A stretch of DNA of 64,000 nt from Streptomyces sp. NBC_00576 (GTDB taxonomy: Bacteria > Actinomycetota > Actinomycetes > Streptomycetales > Streptomycetaceae): positions 2,914,001 through 2,978,000 of the forward strand of contig NZ_CP107780.1 of NCBI RefSeq assembly GCF_036345175.1, in the 5' to 3' direction. The position numbers were made by a program, and so were the translations under genes. The notes under the pieces are model-generated. The model did no database searches. It saw only the letters and a list, made by a program, of their open reading frames with translations, and had not been told where the DNA came from. Shown here piece by piece: positions 8,063 through 16,293 of this stretch (the first letter of the stretch is position 1; every line of letters begins with the position of its first letter).

Positions 8063-9105
8063 TGGTCACGGTGTTCGGCGATCTTCGCGGGGTCCATGGT
8101 CTCGGGGTCCTTGGCCTGCGGCCCGAACTCGGTGAACTCCGCGGGCACCTTGGCGCCCTCCCGCACGGGGTACACGAACATGTTGAGGGGCATGTCCTCC
8201 TGGAAAGTCTTGCCGACGAGGAAGTCGAGCAGCGCCTTGCCGCCCTCGCTGTTCCCGGCGTTGCTGAGCAGCCCGGCGTACTCGACCTGCCGGAAGCAGG
8301 TGCCGGTCGCGACCCCGGTCGGGGCGGTGGCCGGCTTCGGGTCGGCGAAGATCACCTCGGCGGGCGGCGAGGAGGCGTACGAGACGACGAGCGGCCGGTC
8401 GGCCTTGGCCTTCTTGCCGCCGGCCGACCCGGAGAACTCCTCGTTGTACGCCTGTTCCCAGCCGTCGACGACCTTCACACCGTTGGCCTTGAGCTTCGTC
8501 CAGTAGCCGGCCCAGCCGTCGTCGCCGTACTTGGCGGCGCTGCCGAGCAGGAACCCGAGTCCGGGCGAGGAGGTGGAGGCGTTCTCCGTGACGAGGAGAT
8601 CCTTGTACGCGGGCTTGATCAGATCGTCGAACGACTCGGGCGGGGTCAGCTTGTGCTCGCTGAACCAGGCCTTGTCGTAGTTGACGCAGATGTCGCCGGT
8701 GTCGATCGGCGTGACCCGGTGCTTGTCCTCGTCGGTCCGGTACGCGGGCAGGATCGCGTCGGCGCCCTTCGCCTCGTACGACTGGAACAGCCCGTTGTCG
8801 AGCGCGCGGGAGAGCAGGGTGTTGTCGACGCCGAAGAAGACATCGCCCTGCGGGTTGTCCTTGGTCAGGATCGCCTTGTTGACAGCCTGCCCGGCGTCGC
8901 CGTCCTTGAGGACCTTGACGGTGTACCCGGACTGCTTCTCGAAGGCGGCGAGGACGCCCTTCGAGACGGCCCAGGAGTCATGGCTGACGAGGGTGACGGT
9001 CTTGGACGACCCACTGGAAGTCCCGTCGTCGGACGACCCGCACGCGGCCAGCGTGACAAGCCCGAGCCCGACGGCCACGGCGGTGACCTGCCTGGTGATG
9101 CTCAC
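8026..9105 (-). CDS. thiB: thiamine-type ABC transporter substrate-binding lipoprotein
   Basis: A 359-residue secreted solute-binding protein. The signal peptide ends in a lipobox LAAC (Cys near residue 22), so the mature protein is lipid-anchored outside the membrane. The mature start TVTLVSHDSWAVSKGVLAAF and the later GDVFFGVDNTLLSRALDNG are characteristic of the ThiB/Sfu periplasmic thiamine-binding family. The ATG follows a strong AGGAGG ribosome binding site at 9115-9120, which can be paired in the hairpin at 9116-9134. It is the first gene of the importer operon and sits directly behind a TPP riboswitch, which is the best evidence for the substrate. Confidence 0.9.
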   Translation of the reverse strand: MSITRQVTAVAVGLGLVTLAACGSSDDGTSSGSSKTVTLVSHDSWAVSKGVLAAFEKQSGYTVKVLKDGDAGQAVNKAILTKDNPQGDVFFGVDNTLLSRALDNGLFQSYEAKGADAILPAYRTDEDKHRVTPIDTGDICVNYDKAWFSEHKLTPPESFDDLIKPAYKDLLVTENASTSSPGLGFLLGSAAKYGDDGWAGYWTKLKANGVKVVDGWEQAYNEEFSGSAGGKKAKADRPLVVSYASSPPAEVIFADPKPATAPTGVATGTCFRQVEYAGLLSNAGNSEGGKALLDFLVGKTFQEDMPLNMFVYPVREGAKVPAEFTEFGPQAKDPETMDPAKIAEHRDQWVKSWTSLVLK

Positions 9106-9115
9106 TGGAATTTTC

Positions 9116-9134
9116 CTCCTGGGATGACCAGGAA
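9116..9134 (-). promoter_or_regulatory. possible Shine-Dalgarno-sequestering hairpin
   Basis: On the minus strand TTCCTGG pairs with CCAGGAG across a 5-base loop (7 pairs including one G.U). The 3' arm contains most of the AGGAGG ribosome binding site of the binding-protein gene, so formation of the hairpin would block translation. Its role as part of the riboswitch expression platform is inferred. Confidence 0.5.
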
Positions 9135-9142
9135 GAGACGCG

Positions 9143-9181
9143 GCCCTGCCCGGGCCCCGTTGGAGGGTTCCCGGGCAGGGC
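9143..9181 (-). terminator. leader hairpin between TPP aptamer and start codon
   Basis: Perfect 12-bp inverted repeat, GCCCTGCCCGGG and CCCGGGCAGGGC, with a 15-base loop. It lies between the riboswitch aptamer and the ribosome binding site on the transcribed strand. No U-run follows. It could act as an attenuator or as a structural switch partner. Confidence 0.55.
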
Positions 9182-9204
9182 GCAACAGCAAGAGTGATGA
9201 CCGA

Positions 9205-9304
9205 ACTTCCTACCCAGAATGACCTGGGCGAGGTTCAGAGGGTCTGCGGCCCACCAATGTGATCTGGCTGCCGCACTCTCAGCGCTGTGGCGCTCCCCTG
9301 TCGG
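9205..9304 (-). promoter_or_regulatory. TPP (thiamine pyrophosphate) riboswitch
   Basis: Reading the minus strand, the conserved THI-box elements occur in order: GGGGAGCGCC, then GCTGAGAGTGCGGC (the GCTGAGA core is at 9277-9283), then ACCCTCTGAACCT (the GAACCT core is at 9231-9236), and the closing CATTCTGGGTAGGAAG. This is a near-complete match to the TPP aptamer, including the P1-closing GGGG and the CTGGGTAGGAAG end. It precedes the importer operon, so high TPP should lower importer expression. Two downstream hairpins (9143-9181 and 9116-9134) are candidate expression-platform elements. Confidence 0.93.
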
Positions 9305-9334
9305 AATATGAAGATATGTATGTACGGCGTAAGA

Positions 9335-10441
9335 CTACCGCTCGGTGGCTGCCAGCTGACCGCACGCCCCGTCGATCTCCTGCCCCCGGGTGTCCCGAAC
9401 CGTGACAGGCACCCCGTGCGCGGCAATGGCCTCGACGAACGCCTTCTCGTCCTCGGGCCGCGAGGCGGTCCACTTGGACCCCGGAGTCGGGTTCAGCGGA
9501 ATCAGGTTGACGTGCACAGGCTTGCCCCTGAGCAGCCGCCCGAGCCGGTCACCGCGCCAGGCCTGGTCATTGATGTCCCGGATCAGCGCGTACTCGATGG
9601 ACAGCCGACGCCCCGACTTGGCCGTGTACTCCCACCCGGCATCGAGCACCTCGCGCACCTTCCACCGCGTGTTGACGGGTACGAGGGTGTCGCGCAGCTC
9701 GTCGTCGGGAGCGTGCAGGGAGATGGCGAGCCGGCACTTGAAGCCCTCGTCGGAGAACCGGTGGATGGCCGGCACCAGCCCGACGGTCGAGACGGTGATC
9801 CCGCGCTGCGACAGCCCCATGCCGTCCGGCTCGGGGTCGGTCAGCGCACGGATGGCACCGACGACGCGCTTGTAGTTGGCAAGCGGCTCGCCCATGCCCA
9901 TGAAAACAATGTTGGACAGCCGCGCGGGCCCGCCCGGGATCTCCCCGTCCCGCAGCGCACGCATCCCGTCGACGATCTGGTGCACGATCTCGGCGGTGGA
10001 CAGGTTCCGGTCCAGCCCGGCCTGCCCCGTCGCGCAGAACGGGCAGTTCATCCCGCACCCCGCCTGCGAGCTGATGCACATGGTCACCCGTTCCGGGTAC
10101 CGCATGAGCACCGACTCGACGAGCGTCCCGTCGAACATCCGCCACAGTGTCTTGCGGGTGGTGTCCTGGTCGGTCGACAGATGACGGACGACCGTCATCA
10201 GCTCCGGAAGCAGCGCCTCCTGGAGCTTGGCGCGCGAGGCGGCCGGGATGTCCGTCCACTCGGCCGGGTCGTGCGCGAACCGCGCGAAGTAGTGCTGCGA
10301 GAGCTGCTTGGCACGAAACGGCTTCTCACCGATCGCGGCAACGGCCTCTTTACGCTCGGCGGGCGTGAGATCGGCAAGATGCCGCGGCGGCTTCTGGGCT
10401 CCGCGCGGGGCGACGAATGTGAGTTCTCCGGGCTTAGGCAT
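9335..10441 (-). CDS. rlmN: 23S rRNA (adenine(2503)-C(2))-methyltransferase
   Basis: A 368-residue radical-SAM enzyme that methylates C2 of A2503 in 23S rRNA and some tRNA adenosines. The iron-sulfur motif C129-x3-C133-x2-C136 is visible in QAGCGMNCPFCATG. The SAM-binding GMGEPLANY and the SSQAGC segment are also present. Residue Cys in the C-terminal stretch VTVRDTRGQEIDGACGQLA corresponds to the methyl-carrying cysteine of the family. The start was chosen at MPKPGELTFV, since the upstream 23 codons are not family-like. It is upstream of the riboswitch and the importer operon on the same strand, with 229 bases between its stop and the next start. Confidence 0.96.
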   Translation of the reverse strand: MPKPGELTFVAPRGAQKPPRHLADLTPAERKEAVAAIGEKPFRAKQLSQHYFARFAHDPAEWTDIPAASRAKLQEALLPELMTVVRHLSTDQDTTRKTLWRMFDGTLVESVLMRYPERVTMCISSQAGCGMNCPFCATGQAGLDRNLSTAEIVHQIVDGMRALRDGEIPGGPARLSNIVFMGMGEPLANYKRVVGAIRALTDPEPDGMGLSQRGITVSTVGLVPAIHRFSDEGFKCRLAISLHAPDDELRDTLVPVNTRWKVREVLDAGWEYTAKSGRRLSIEYALIRDINDQAWRGDRLGRLLRGKPVHVNLIPLNPTPGSKWTASRPEDEKAFVEAIAAHGVPVTVRDTRGQEIDGACGQLAATER

Positions 10442-10541
10442 GGCTGTACCAGTGTCGCAGACATCCGGACAGCCTCTCGCCGCCCTGTGGACAACCTCAG
10501 GGCCAGGCACAAAAGCCCAGGTCAGCAGCTTGCCTACGTAC

Positions 10542-11213
10542 TCACCGAGGTTCCGCAGCCATCACCCCTCGAAGCTGCGCCACCTCCCGCTCCAGCTCGC
10601 GGTAGTGGTCGCTGACCTTGCGCCGGGCCGTCGGGGTGACGCGGCCCCCGTCCAGTTCGGTCAGCCGCTCGCCCAGGGCGGTGAGGCCTGTCTGCCAGCC
10701 GGGCCAGCCATCGGCGCCCTGGGCGGCGGCCAGCTCGCTCTGGGCGGCACGCAGGGCCGCGTGGACCCCCTCGCGCAGCGGGACCAGGTCGGCGCGCAGC
10801 CGTTCGGTGCGCTCGCGGAGATAGACGAGGGACTCGCCGTATCCGGCGAACGTCTCGCCCAGCTCGGTCATGGACCTGACCTGCCCCCCGAGCGCCTCCA
10901 GCCAGGGCACCGCCACCTCGACGCCGTGCTCGGCCGCCTGGACGGTCGCGGTACGGACCTCGTGGTAGTGCTGGGAAATGCCGTCCAGGTCGGCGAAGAC
11001 ACTCATTGCGCCGAGCGTCTGCTCGCGGATGGTGTCCGAAGGGAGTCCGTCTCCCCGGTCGAGCAGCGCCTCGATCCGCGCCAGCTCGCCCCGCACCGTC
11101 CGGCGCAGCTCCAGCAGCGCCTGGTGAGCCGCGTCGGCCGCCTCGACAGGGCCGGCGACAGCTGCCAGCCCTTCGGCCTGCCGCTGGCGTCTGGCCCGAC
11201 TACTCCCCCACAT
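10542..11213 (-). CDS. hypothetical helical protein
   Basis: A 223-residue soluble protein I do not recognise. It is predicted almost entirely alpha-helical, rich in Ala, Leu, Glu and Arg, with heptad-like stretches (for example around LGETFAGYGESLVYLRERTE and the C-terminal YRELEREVAQLRG). No signal peptide, membrane segment or catalytic motif is visible. The start was placed at MWGSSRARRQ, leaving out 11 upstream codons. It lies between cdsA and rlmN, with 100 bases to rlmN and 137 to cdsA, so it may be transcribed alone. Confidence 0.7.
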   Translation of the reverse strand: MWGSSRARRQRQAEGLAAVAGPVEAADAAHQALLELRRTVRGELARIEALLDRGDGLPSDTIREQTLGAMSVFADLDGISQHYHEVRTATVQAAEHGVEVAVPWLEALGGQVRSMTELGETFAGYGESLVYLRERTERLRADLVPLREGVHAALRAAQSELAAAQGADGWPGWQTGLTALGERLTELDGGRVTPTARRKVSDHYRELEREVAQLRGVMAAEPR

Positions 11214-11350
11214 GCACGCCGCCCCTTCCGGACAGATCGACCGCATCGAAGTCGATCTTAGGTTCGAAAGGGGTGGTTTCGGGCCGACATGGATGTTTCA
11301 CAGGAAACCCGGACCGTACTGGAACATTCCGACCGTCATTCCGACCGCCC

Positions 11351-12478
11351 TCAGCCCACGAAGGCAACGAACAGCAACCACACCACAGGAGCCGTGGGAA
11401 GCAATGAATCGAGCCTGTCCATGATTCCGCCATGGCCCGGCAGCAAGGTGCCCATGTCCTTGATGCCCAGGTCCCGCTTGATCATGGACTCGCCGAGGTC
11501 GCCGAGCGTGGCGCTGACCGCGACCGCGAGGCCCAGCAGCAGTCCCTGCCACCAGGTGCCGTCGTCGATCGCGTACTCCATCAGCAGCGCGCCCGCCACC
11601 ATCGCGAACGCGACCGCGCCGAACAGGCCCTCGCGGGTCTTGCCGGGGCTGATACGCGGGGCGAGCTTGTGCTTGCCGAAGCGCCAGCCGATCGCGTACG
11701 CGCCGGTGTCGCTGACGACGGTCAGGAGCAGGAACGTCATGACGCGCTGCGCACCGTCGTCGGCGGTGAGCATCATCGCGACGAAGGTGGCCAGGAACGG
11801 GACGTAGAAAGCGGCGAAGACGCCTGCCGTGACGTCCCTGAGGTAGCCCTCCGGGGGTTCTGTCATGCGCCAGACCAGGACCGCGAGCGCGGTGAGCGCC
11901 ATCGCGACCCACGCGCCCTCGGGACCCCGGACGTATCCGGAGACGACCATCGCGGCCCCGCCGAGCGCGAGCGGCACCAGCGGCGCCTTGATGCCCTTGC
12001 GCTCCTGGAGCCGGGACGTCAGTTCCCACAGGCCGACCACGACGGCGACCGCTATCACGCCGACGAAAGCGGCCTTGACGACGAACAGCGACGCGATGAT
12101 CACCGCGCCGAGTCCGACGCCGACCCCTATGGCCGCACCGAGGTCCCGGCCCGCGCTCTTCTTCTGCGGGGCGGGGGCGGGCTGCTGGGCGTCGTCGGGC
12201 GTGGGCATGGAATCCGGCTTCTGCGGCACCGTCCCATAGGGCTGTGCCTGCGGCATCTCGTCGCGGAACAAGGGGCCGCCCGGCCGAGCGGCCCCCCTGT
12301 CGTCATCCTGGTCTCCGCCATGTGCGGGTACGTCGGGCACGATGGGCATGGGGCGAGTCTGCTGCGCGTGGTGCGCATCGTACGCGGGACCCGCCGGGGC
12401 AGCCCCCTGGACAGGCCCTCCCTCGGACGGCCCCCAGTACCCGGCGTGGGGCGACGCCCCCCAGGAAGAGTCGTTCAT
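11351..12478 (-). CDS. cdsA: phosphatidate cytidylyltransferase (CDP-diglyceride synthase)
   Basis: A 375-residue integral membrane enzyme making CDP-diacylglycerol from phosphatidate and CTP, the branch point for phospholipids. The first ~130 residues are cytoplasmic, Pro/Gln-rich and unlike short E. coli CdsA. The rest has about eight membrane helices. The CDS signature is present as SATLGDLGESMIKRDLGIKD followed by LPGHGGIMDRLDS, with the metal-binding acidic residues intact. Its ATG overlaps the frr stop codon (TGATG), so it is translationally coupled to frr in the pyrH-frr-cdsA unit. Confidence 0.95.
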   Translation of the reverse strand: MNDSSWGASPHAGYWGPSEGGPVQGAAPAGPAYDAHHAQQTRPMPIVPDVPAHGGDQDDDRGAARPGGPLFRDEMPQAQPYGTVPQKPDSMPTPDDAQQPAPAPQKKSAGRDLGAAIGVGVGLGAVIIASLFVVKAAFVGVIAVAVVVGLWELTSRLQERKGIKAPLVPLALGGAAMVVSGYVRGPEGAWVAMALTALAVLVWRMTEPPEGYLRDVTAGVFAAFYVPFLATFVAMMLTADDGAQRVMTFLLLTVVSDTGAYAIGWRFGKHKLAPRISPGKTREGLFGAVAFAMVAGALLMEYAIDDGTWWQGLLLGLAVAVSATLGDLGESMIKRDLGIKDMGTLLPGHGGIMDRLDSLLPTAPVVWLLFVAFVG

Positions 12479-13035
12479 CAGACTTCGAGAAGCTCCGCTT
12501 CCTTGTGCTTGAGAAGCTCGTCCACCTGCGCGACGTACTTCGCGGTGGTGTCGTCGAGCTCCTTCTCCGCGCGACGACCCTCGTCCTCGCCGACCTCGCC
12601 GTCCTTGACGAACTTGTCGATGGTGTCCTTGGCCTTGCGGCGGATGGCCCTGATCGAGATCTTGGAGTCCTCGGCCTTGGTCCGCGCGACCTTGATGTAG
12701 TCCTTGCGGCGCTCCTGGGTGAGCTCGGGGAACACCACGCGGATGATGTTTCCGTCGTTGCTCGGGTTGACGCCGAGGTCTGAGTCGCGGATCGCCTGCT
12801 CGATGTTGCGCATCGCGGTCTTGTCGAACGGCGTCACCACCGCCATGCGCGGTTCGGGCACGGAGAACGAGGCCAGCTGGTTGATCGGCGTCAGCGCGCC
12901 GTAGTAGTCGGCCACGATCTTGTTGAACATCGCCGGGTGCGCACGACCGGTGCGGATCGCGGCGAAGTCCTCCTTGGCGACCACGACGGCCTTCTCCATC
13001 TTCTCCTCGGCCTCGAGGAGGGTCTCTTCGATCAC
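12478..13035 (-). CDS. frr: ribosome recycling factor
   Basis: A 185-residue protein, the usual RRF length, that splits post-termination ribosomes with EF-G. Family segments are AIRTGRAHPAMFNKIVADYY and the C-terminal helix KELDDTTAKYVAQVDELLKH. The start is taken at GTG 13035 (VIEETLLEAEEKM), 5 bases after an AGGAG site; a second GTG is immediately upstream. The coding frame is open far upstream without conserved content. It lies between pyrH and cdsA in the conserved rpsB-tsf-pyrH-frr-cdsA order. Confidence 0.96.
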   Translation of the reverse strand: MIEETLLEAEEKMEKAVVVAKEDFAAIRTGRAHPAMFNKIVADYYGALTPINQLASFSVPEPRMAVVTPFDKTAMRNIEQAIRDSDLGVNPSNDGNIIRVVFPELTQERRKDYIKVARTKAEDSKISIRAIRRKAKDTIDKFVKDGEVGEDEGRRAEKELDDTTAKYVAQVDELLKHKEAELLEV

Positions 13036-13184
13036 CACTTGCTCCTGCGTGTCTTGAGTAGGCCCGGCTGCTGTTCTCGGTCCGCGGCCGGCTGCGTCGC
13101 GTCTTCTTCCTGCACGGTTCCCGACCGCCAGGACATTGTCCATCCCCCGCTCAGGGACCGTCCCCGGACAGGGCTGATCCCTGG

Positions 13185-13943
13185 TCAGTCCTGGCTGTTG
13201 TGTTCACCGACGAGAGTGCCGATCTTCTCACCCTTGACGGCCCGCGCGATATTGCCCTCGGTCAGAAGCTCGAAGACCAGGATCGGGAGCTTGTTGTCAC
13301 GGCACAGCGTGATCGCGGTCATGTCGGCGACCTTGAGGTCCCGGGTGATGACCTCGCCGTAGCCGAGCGAGTCGAACTTGACGGCCTCGGGGTTGGCCTT
13401 CGGGTCGGAGTCGTAGACCCCGTCCACGCCGTTCTTGCCCATCAGCAGAGCCTCTGCGTCGATCTCCAGGGCGCGCTGTGCGGCGGTCGTGTCGGTGGAG
13501 AAGTACGGCATGCCCATACCGGCACCGAAGATGACCACACGGCCCTTCTCCAGGTGTCGTACGGCACGCAGCGGGATGTAGGGCTCGGCGACCTGGCCCA
13601 TGGTGATGGCGGTCTGGACCCGGCTGTCGATGCCCTCCTTCTCCAGGAAGTCCTGGAGCGCGAGGCAGTTCATGACGGTGCCGAGCATGCCCATGTAGTC
13701 CGAGCGGGCCCGGTCCATACCGCGCTGCTGGAGTTCCGCGCCGCGAAAGAAGTTGCCGCCGCCGATGACTACGGCGATCTCGGAGCCGTCGCGCACGACG
13801 GCCGCGATCTCGCGGGCAATCTTGTGCACCACGTCGGGGTCGACGCCCAGGCCCCCGCCACCGGAGAAGGCCTCTCCGGACAACTTCAGCATGAACCGGC
13901 CGCGCACTTTGCCGTCGTCGCTCTTCTGGGCCTTGGTGGTCAT
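13185..13943 (-). CDS. pyrH: UMP kinase
   Basis: A 252-residue bacterial-type uridylate kinase of the amino-acid-kinase fold that phosphorylates UMP to UDP. Seen are the N-terminal MLKLSGEAF with the phosphate-binding Lys, the GGGNFFRG glycine loop, GAGMGMPYFSTDTTAAQRA, and MGKNGVDGVYDSDP. The start is MTTKAQKSDD. An upstream in-frame ATG adds 15 residues overlapping the tsf terminator hairpin and is unlikely. It lies 149 bases upstream of frr and downstream of a strong terminator after tsf, so it probably has its own promoter. Confidence 0.96.
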   Translation of the reverse strand: MTTKAQKSDDGKVRGRFMLKLSGEAFSGGGGLGVDPDVVHKIAREIAAVVRDGSEIAVVIGGGNFFRGAELQQRGMDRARSDYMGMLGTVMNCLALQDFLEKEGIDSRVQTAITMGQVAEPYIPLRAVRHLEKGRVVIFGAGMGMPYFSTDTTAAQRALEIDAEALLMGKNGVDGVYDSDPKANPEAVKFDSLGYGEVITRDLKVADMTAITLCRDNKLPILVFELLTEGNIARAVKGEKIGTLVGEHNSQD

Positions 13944-13981
13944 GGAGAATCTCGCCTCTTCACGTGTCACACATACGAAGA

Positions 13982-14031
13982 AGGCCATTGCCGGTGGGGT
14001 GTCGATCGCATCCCATGCTCGGCAATGGCCT
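13982..14031 (-). terminator. strong terminator between tsf and pyrH
   Basis: AGGCCATTGCCG and CGGCAATGGCCT form a perfect 12-bp outer stem. Inside it TGGGGTG and CATCCCA form a second stem of 7 pairs (one G.T) closing a 7-base loop. It lies 115 bases after the tsf stop. On the minus strand it is followed by TTCTTC. Confidence 0.85.
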
Positions 14032-14146
14032 CCTCGTCAGATCTGCTGTCGTCCGCCACACGCGCGTGCGTGACGGCGTACGCGCGCGACTGCCATCGAC
14101 CCTATAGGTATGCCTACGCGGGCCGCGCGTCGATCGCGGTACGGAC

Positions 14147-14983
14147 TCAGATGCCGACCTTGATGCGCGTGAAGCGCTTCAGGGTGACACCGGCCTCGTC
14201 CAGAACCTTCTGGACGGACTTCTTGTTGTCCAGCGCGTACGGCTGGCCCAGCAGCGTGGCGTCCTTGAAGAAGCCGTTGAGGCGACCCTCGACGATCTTC
14301 GGCAGGGCGGCCTCGGGCTTGCCCTCGGCGCGGGTGGTCTCCTCGGCGACGCGGCGCTCGGTCTCGACGACCTCGGCCGGCACGTCCTCCTTGGAGAGGT
14401 ACTTCGGCGCAAAGGCGGCGATGTGCTGGGCGATGCCCTTCGCGACCTCGGCATTGGGCTTGTCCAGCTCGACGAGGACACCGATCTGCGGGGGCAGGTC
14501 GGGCATCGTGCGGTGCATGTACGCCGACACGTAACCGTCCGCGAACTGCGCGAAGCGGTCCAGGACGATCTTCTCGCCCAGGTTGGCGTTGGCCTCGTCG
14601 ACGTACGCCTGGACCGTCTTGCCGGGCTCGATCTCAGAGGCCAGCAGGGCCTCCAGATCGGCCGGGGAGGTCTTGGTGACGTGCTCGGCGAGGGCGCCCG
14701 CGACAGCCTGGAACTTCTCGCCCTTGGCGACGAAGTCGGTCTCGCACTTCAGCTCGACGAGAACACCGGCGGTGTTGTCGTCGGCGATGATCGAGACGAC
14801 CGCGCCGTTCTCGGCGGAACGGCCTTCGCGCTTGGCGACGCCCTTCTGGCCCTTGATGCGCAGGGCCTCTACGGCCTTGTCGACATCGCCCTCGGCCTCG
14901 TCCAGCGCCTTCTTGCAGTCCATCATGCCTGCGCCGGTGAGCTCACGGAGCTTCTTGACGTCGGCGGCGGTGTAGTTCGCCAT
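14147..14983 (-). CDS. tsf: elongation factor Ts
   Basis: A 278-residue EF-Ts, the guanine-nucleotide exchange factor for EF-Tu. The N-terminal UBA-like module (LRELTGAGMMDCKKALDEAE) is followed by the core with CETDFVAKGEKF. The canonical TDFV motif that enters the EF-Tu nucleotide site is at about residues 80-83. It follows rpsB on the same strand, 100 bases apart, with a hairpin in the gap. This is the standard rpsB-tsf operon. Confidence 0.97.
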   Translation of the reverse strand: MANYTAADVKKLRELTGAGMMDCKKALDEAEGDVDKAVEALRIKGQKGVAKREGRSAENGAVVSIIADDNTAGVLVELKCETDFVAKGEKFQAVAGALAEHVTKTSPADLEALLASEIEPGKTVQAYVDEANANLGEKIVLDRFAQFADGYVSAYMHRTMPDLPPQIGVLVELDKPNAEVAKGIAQHIAAFAPKYLSKEDVPAEVVETERRVAEETTRAEGKPEAALPKIVEGRLNGFFKDATLLGQPYALDNKKSVQKVLDEAGVTLKRFTRIKVGI

Positions 14984-15027
14984 GATTCTCGGAGTCTCTC
15001 TCGAAGTCTGAAAGATCTACGGATCGG

Positions 15028-15060
15028 ACGGCGGGGGCCCGATGGAGGTGCCCCCGCCGT
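15028..15060 (-). terminator. rpsB-tsf intergenic hairpin
   Basis: ACGGCGGGGGC and GCCCCCGCCGT form a perfect 11-bp stem with an 11-base loop, 23 bases after the rpsB stop and 44 before the tsf start. It is placed to act as a partial terminator or mRNA stabiliser that sets the S2:EF-Ts ratio. Confidence 0.7.
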
Positions 15061-15083
15061 TCGACAACCCGAAGGGGTGAGGG

Positions 15084-16022
15084 TCAGGCCTGCTCGGCAG
15101 CCTCGGCCGGAGCCTCGGCGACGGGGGCCTCAGCGGCGACCTCGGCCTCAGCAGGGGCCTCGGCCTCGGCGGGAGCCTCAGCCGGAGCCTCGGCGGGGGC
15201 CTCGACGGCAGCAGCCTCAGCGGCGGGCGCCTCGGCGTCGTCGGCCTTCTTCTCGCCCTCGAGGAGGTCGCGCTCCCACTCGGCGAGGGGCTCGGCGACG
15301 GCCTTCTCGCCCTTGTCACCGGTGTTGACGCCGGAACGGGACATGAGGCCCTCGGCGACAGCATCGGCGATCACACGGGTGAGCAGGGTGACGGAGCGGA
15401 TCGCGTCGTCGTTGCCCGGGATCTTGTAGTCGACCTCGTCGGGGTCGCAGTTGGTGTCGAGGATGGCGACGACCGGAATGTTGAGCTTCCGGGCCTCACC
15501 GACCGCGATGTGCTCCTTCTTGGTGTCCACGATCCAGACGGCGCTGGGCACCTTGGACATCTCGCGGATACCACCGAGGGTCTTCTCCAGCTTGGCCTTC
15601 TCGCGCGAGAGCACGAGAAGCTCCTTCTTGGTGAGACCCGACGCGGCGACGTCCTCGAAGTCGATCTGCTCGAGCTCCTTGAGGCGCTGCAGACGCTTGT
15701 AGACGGTGGAGAAGTTGGTGAGCATGCCACCCAGCCAGCGCTGGTTGACGTAGGGCATGCCGACGCGGGTCGCCTGCTCGGCGATCGCCTCCTGCGCCTG
15801 CTTCTTCGTGCCGACGAACATGACCGTGCCGCCGTGGGCGACGGTCTCCTTGACGAACTCGTAGGCGCGGTCGATGTACGACAGCGACTGGAGCAGGTCG
15901 ATGATGTAGATGCCGTTGCGCTCCGTGAAGATGAAGCGCTTCATCTTCGGGTTCCAACGACGGGTCTGGTGACCGAAGTGGACGCCGCTTTCCAGCAGCT
16001 CCCGCATCGTGACGACGGCCAT
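15084..16022 (-). CDS. rpsB: 30S ribosomal protein S2 with long acidic C-terminal tail
   Basis: A 312-residue S2. Family motifs include MRELLESGVHFGHQTRRWNP near the N-terminus and later VNQRWLGGMLTNFSTVYKRL and IVDTKKEHIAVGEARKLNIP. The conserved body ends around residue 225. The last ~60 residues are an Ala/Glu/Pro-rich low-complexity tail made of APAEA-type repeats, much longer than in E. coli S2 (241 residues), but such tails are common in high-GC actinobacteria. ATG start with an AAGGAG site 7 bases upstream. Confidence 0.96.
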   Translation of the reverse strand: MAVVTMRELLESGVHFGHQTRRWNPKMKRFIFTERNGIYIIDLLQSLSYIDRAYEFVKETVAHGGTVMFVGTKKQAQEAIAEQATRVGMPYVNQRWLGGMLTNFSTVYKRLQRLKELEQIDFEDVAASGLTKKELLVLSREKAKLEKTLGGIREMSKVPSAVWIVDTKKEHIAVGEARKLNIPVVAILDTNCDPDEVDYKIPGNDDAIRSVTLLTRVIADAVAEGLMSRSGVNTGDKGEKAVAEPLAEWERDLLEGEKKADDAEAPAAEAAAVEAPAEAPAEAPAEAEAPAEAEVAAEAPVAEAPAEAAEQA

Positions 16023-16293
16023 GGCCGTTCTCCTTGTGTTTCTCGGTTGTGCCGCGGGTACCGGCCGGCACCCGCGCCTGACGCCCGAATACGCCTTGCC
16101 GCGAGGGACCGAGAGGCGTTGACACCGACCCTTTTACGGGCCTGATGTCGGGGCGTGCGAAGTCGACCCGGTGACCCGGATCGCCAAAGGAAGTGTACGG
16201 GACCCGAGGGGCCCCGGGTGACGCCGATATCCACAACCGGTCAGTACTCCACAGCCTCACCCAGACCATGCCGAATCACGCCAGGCTCCGCCC

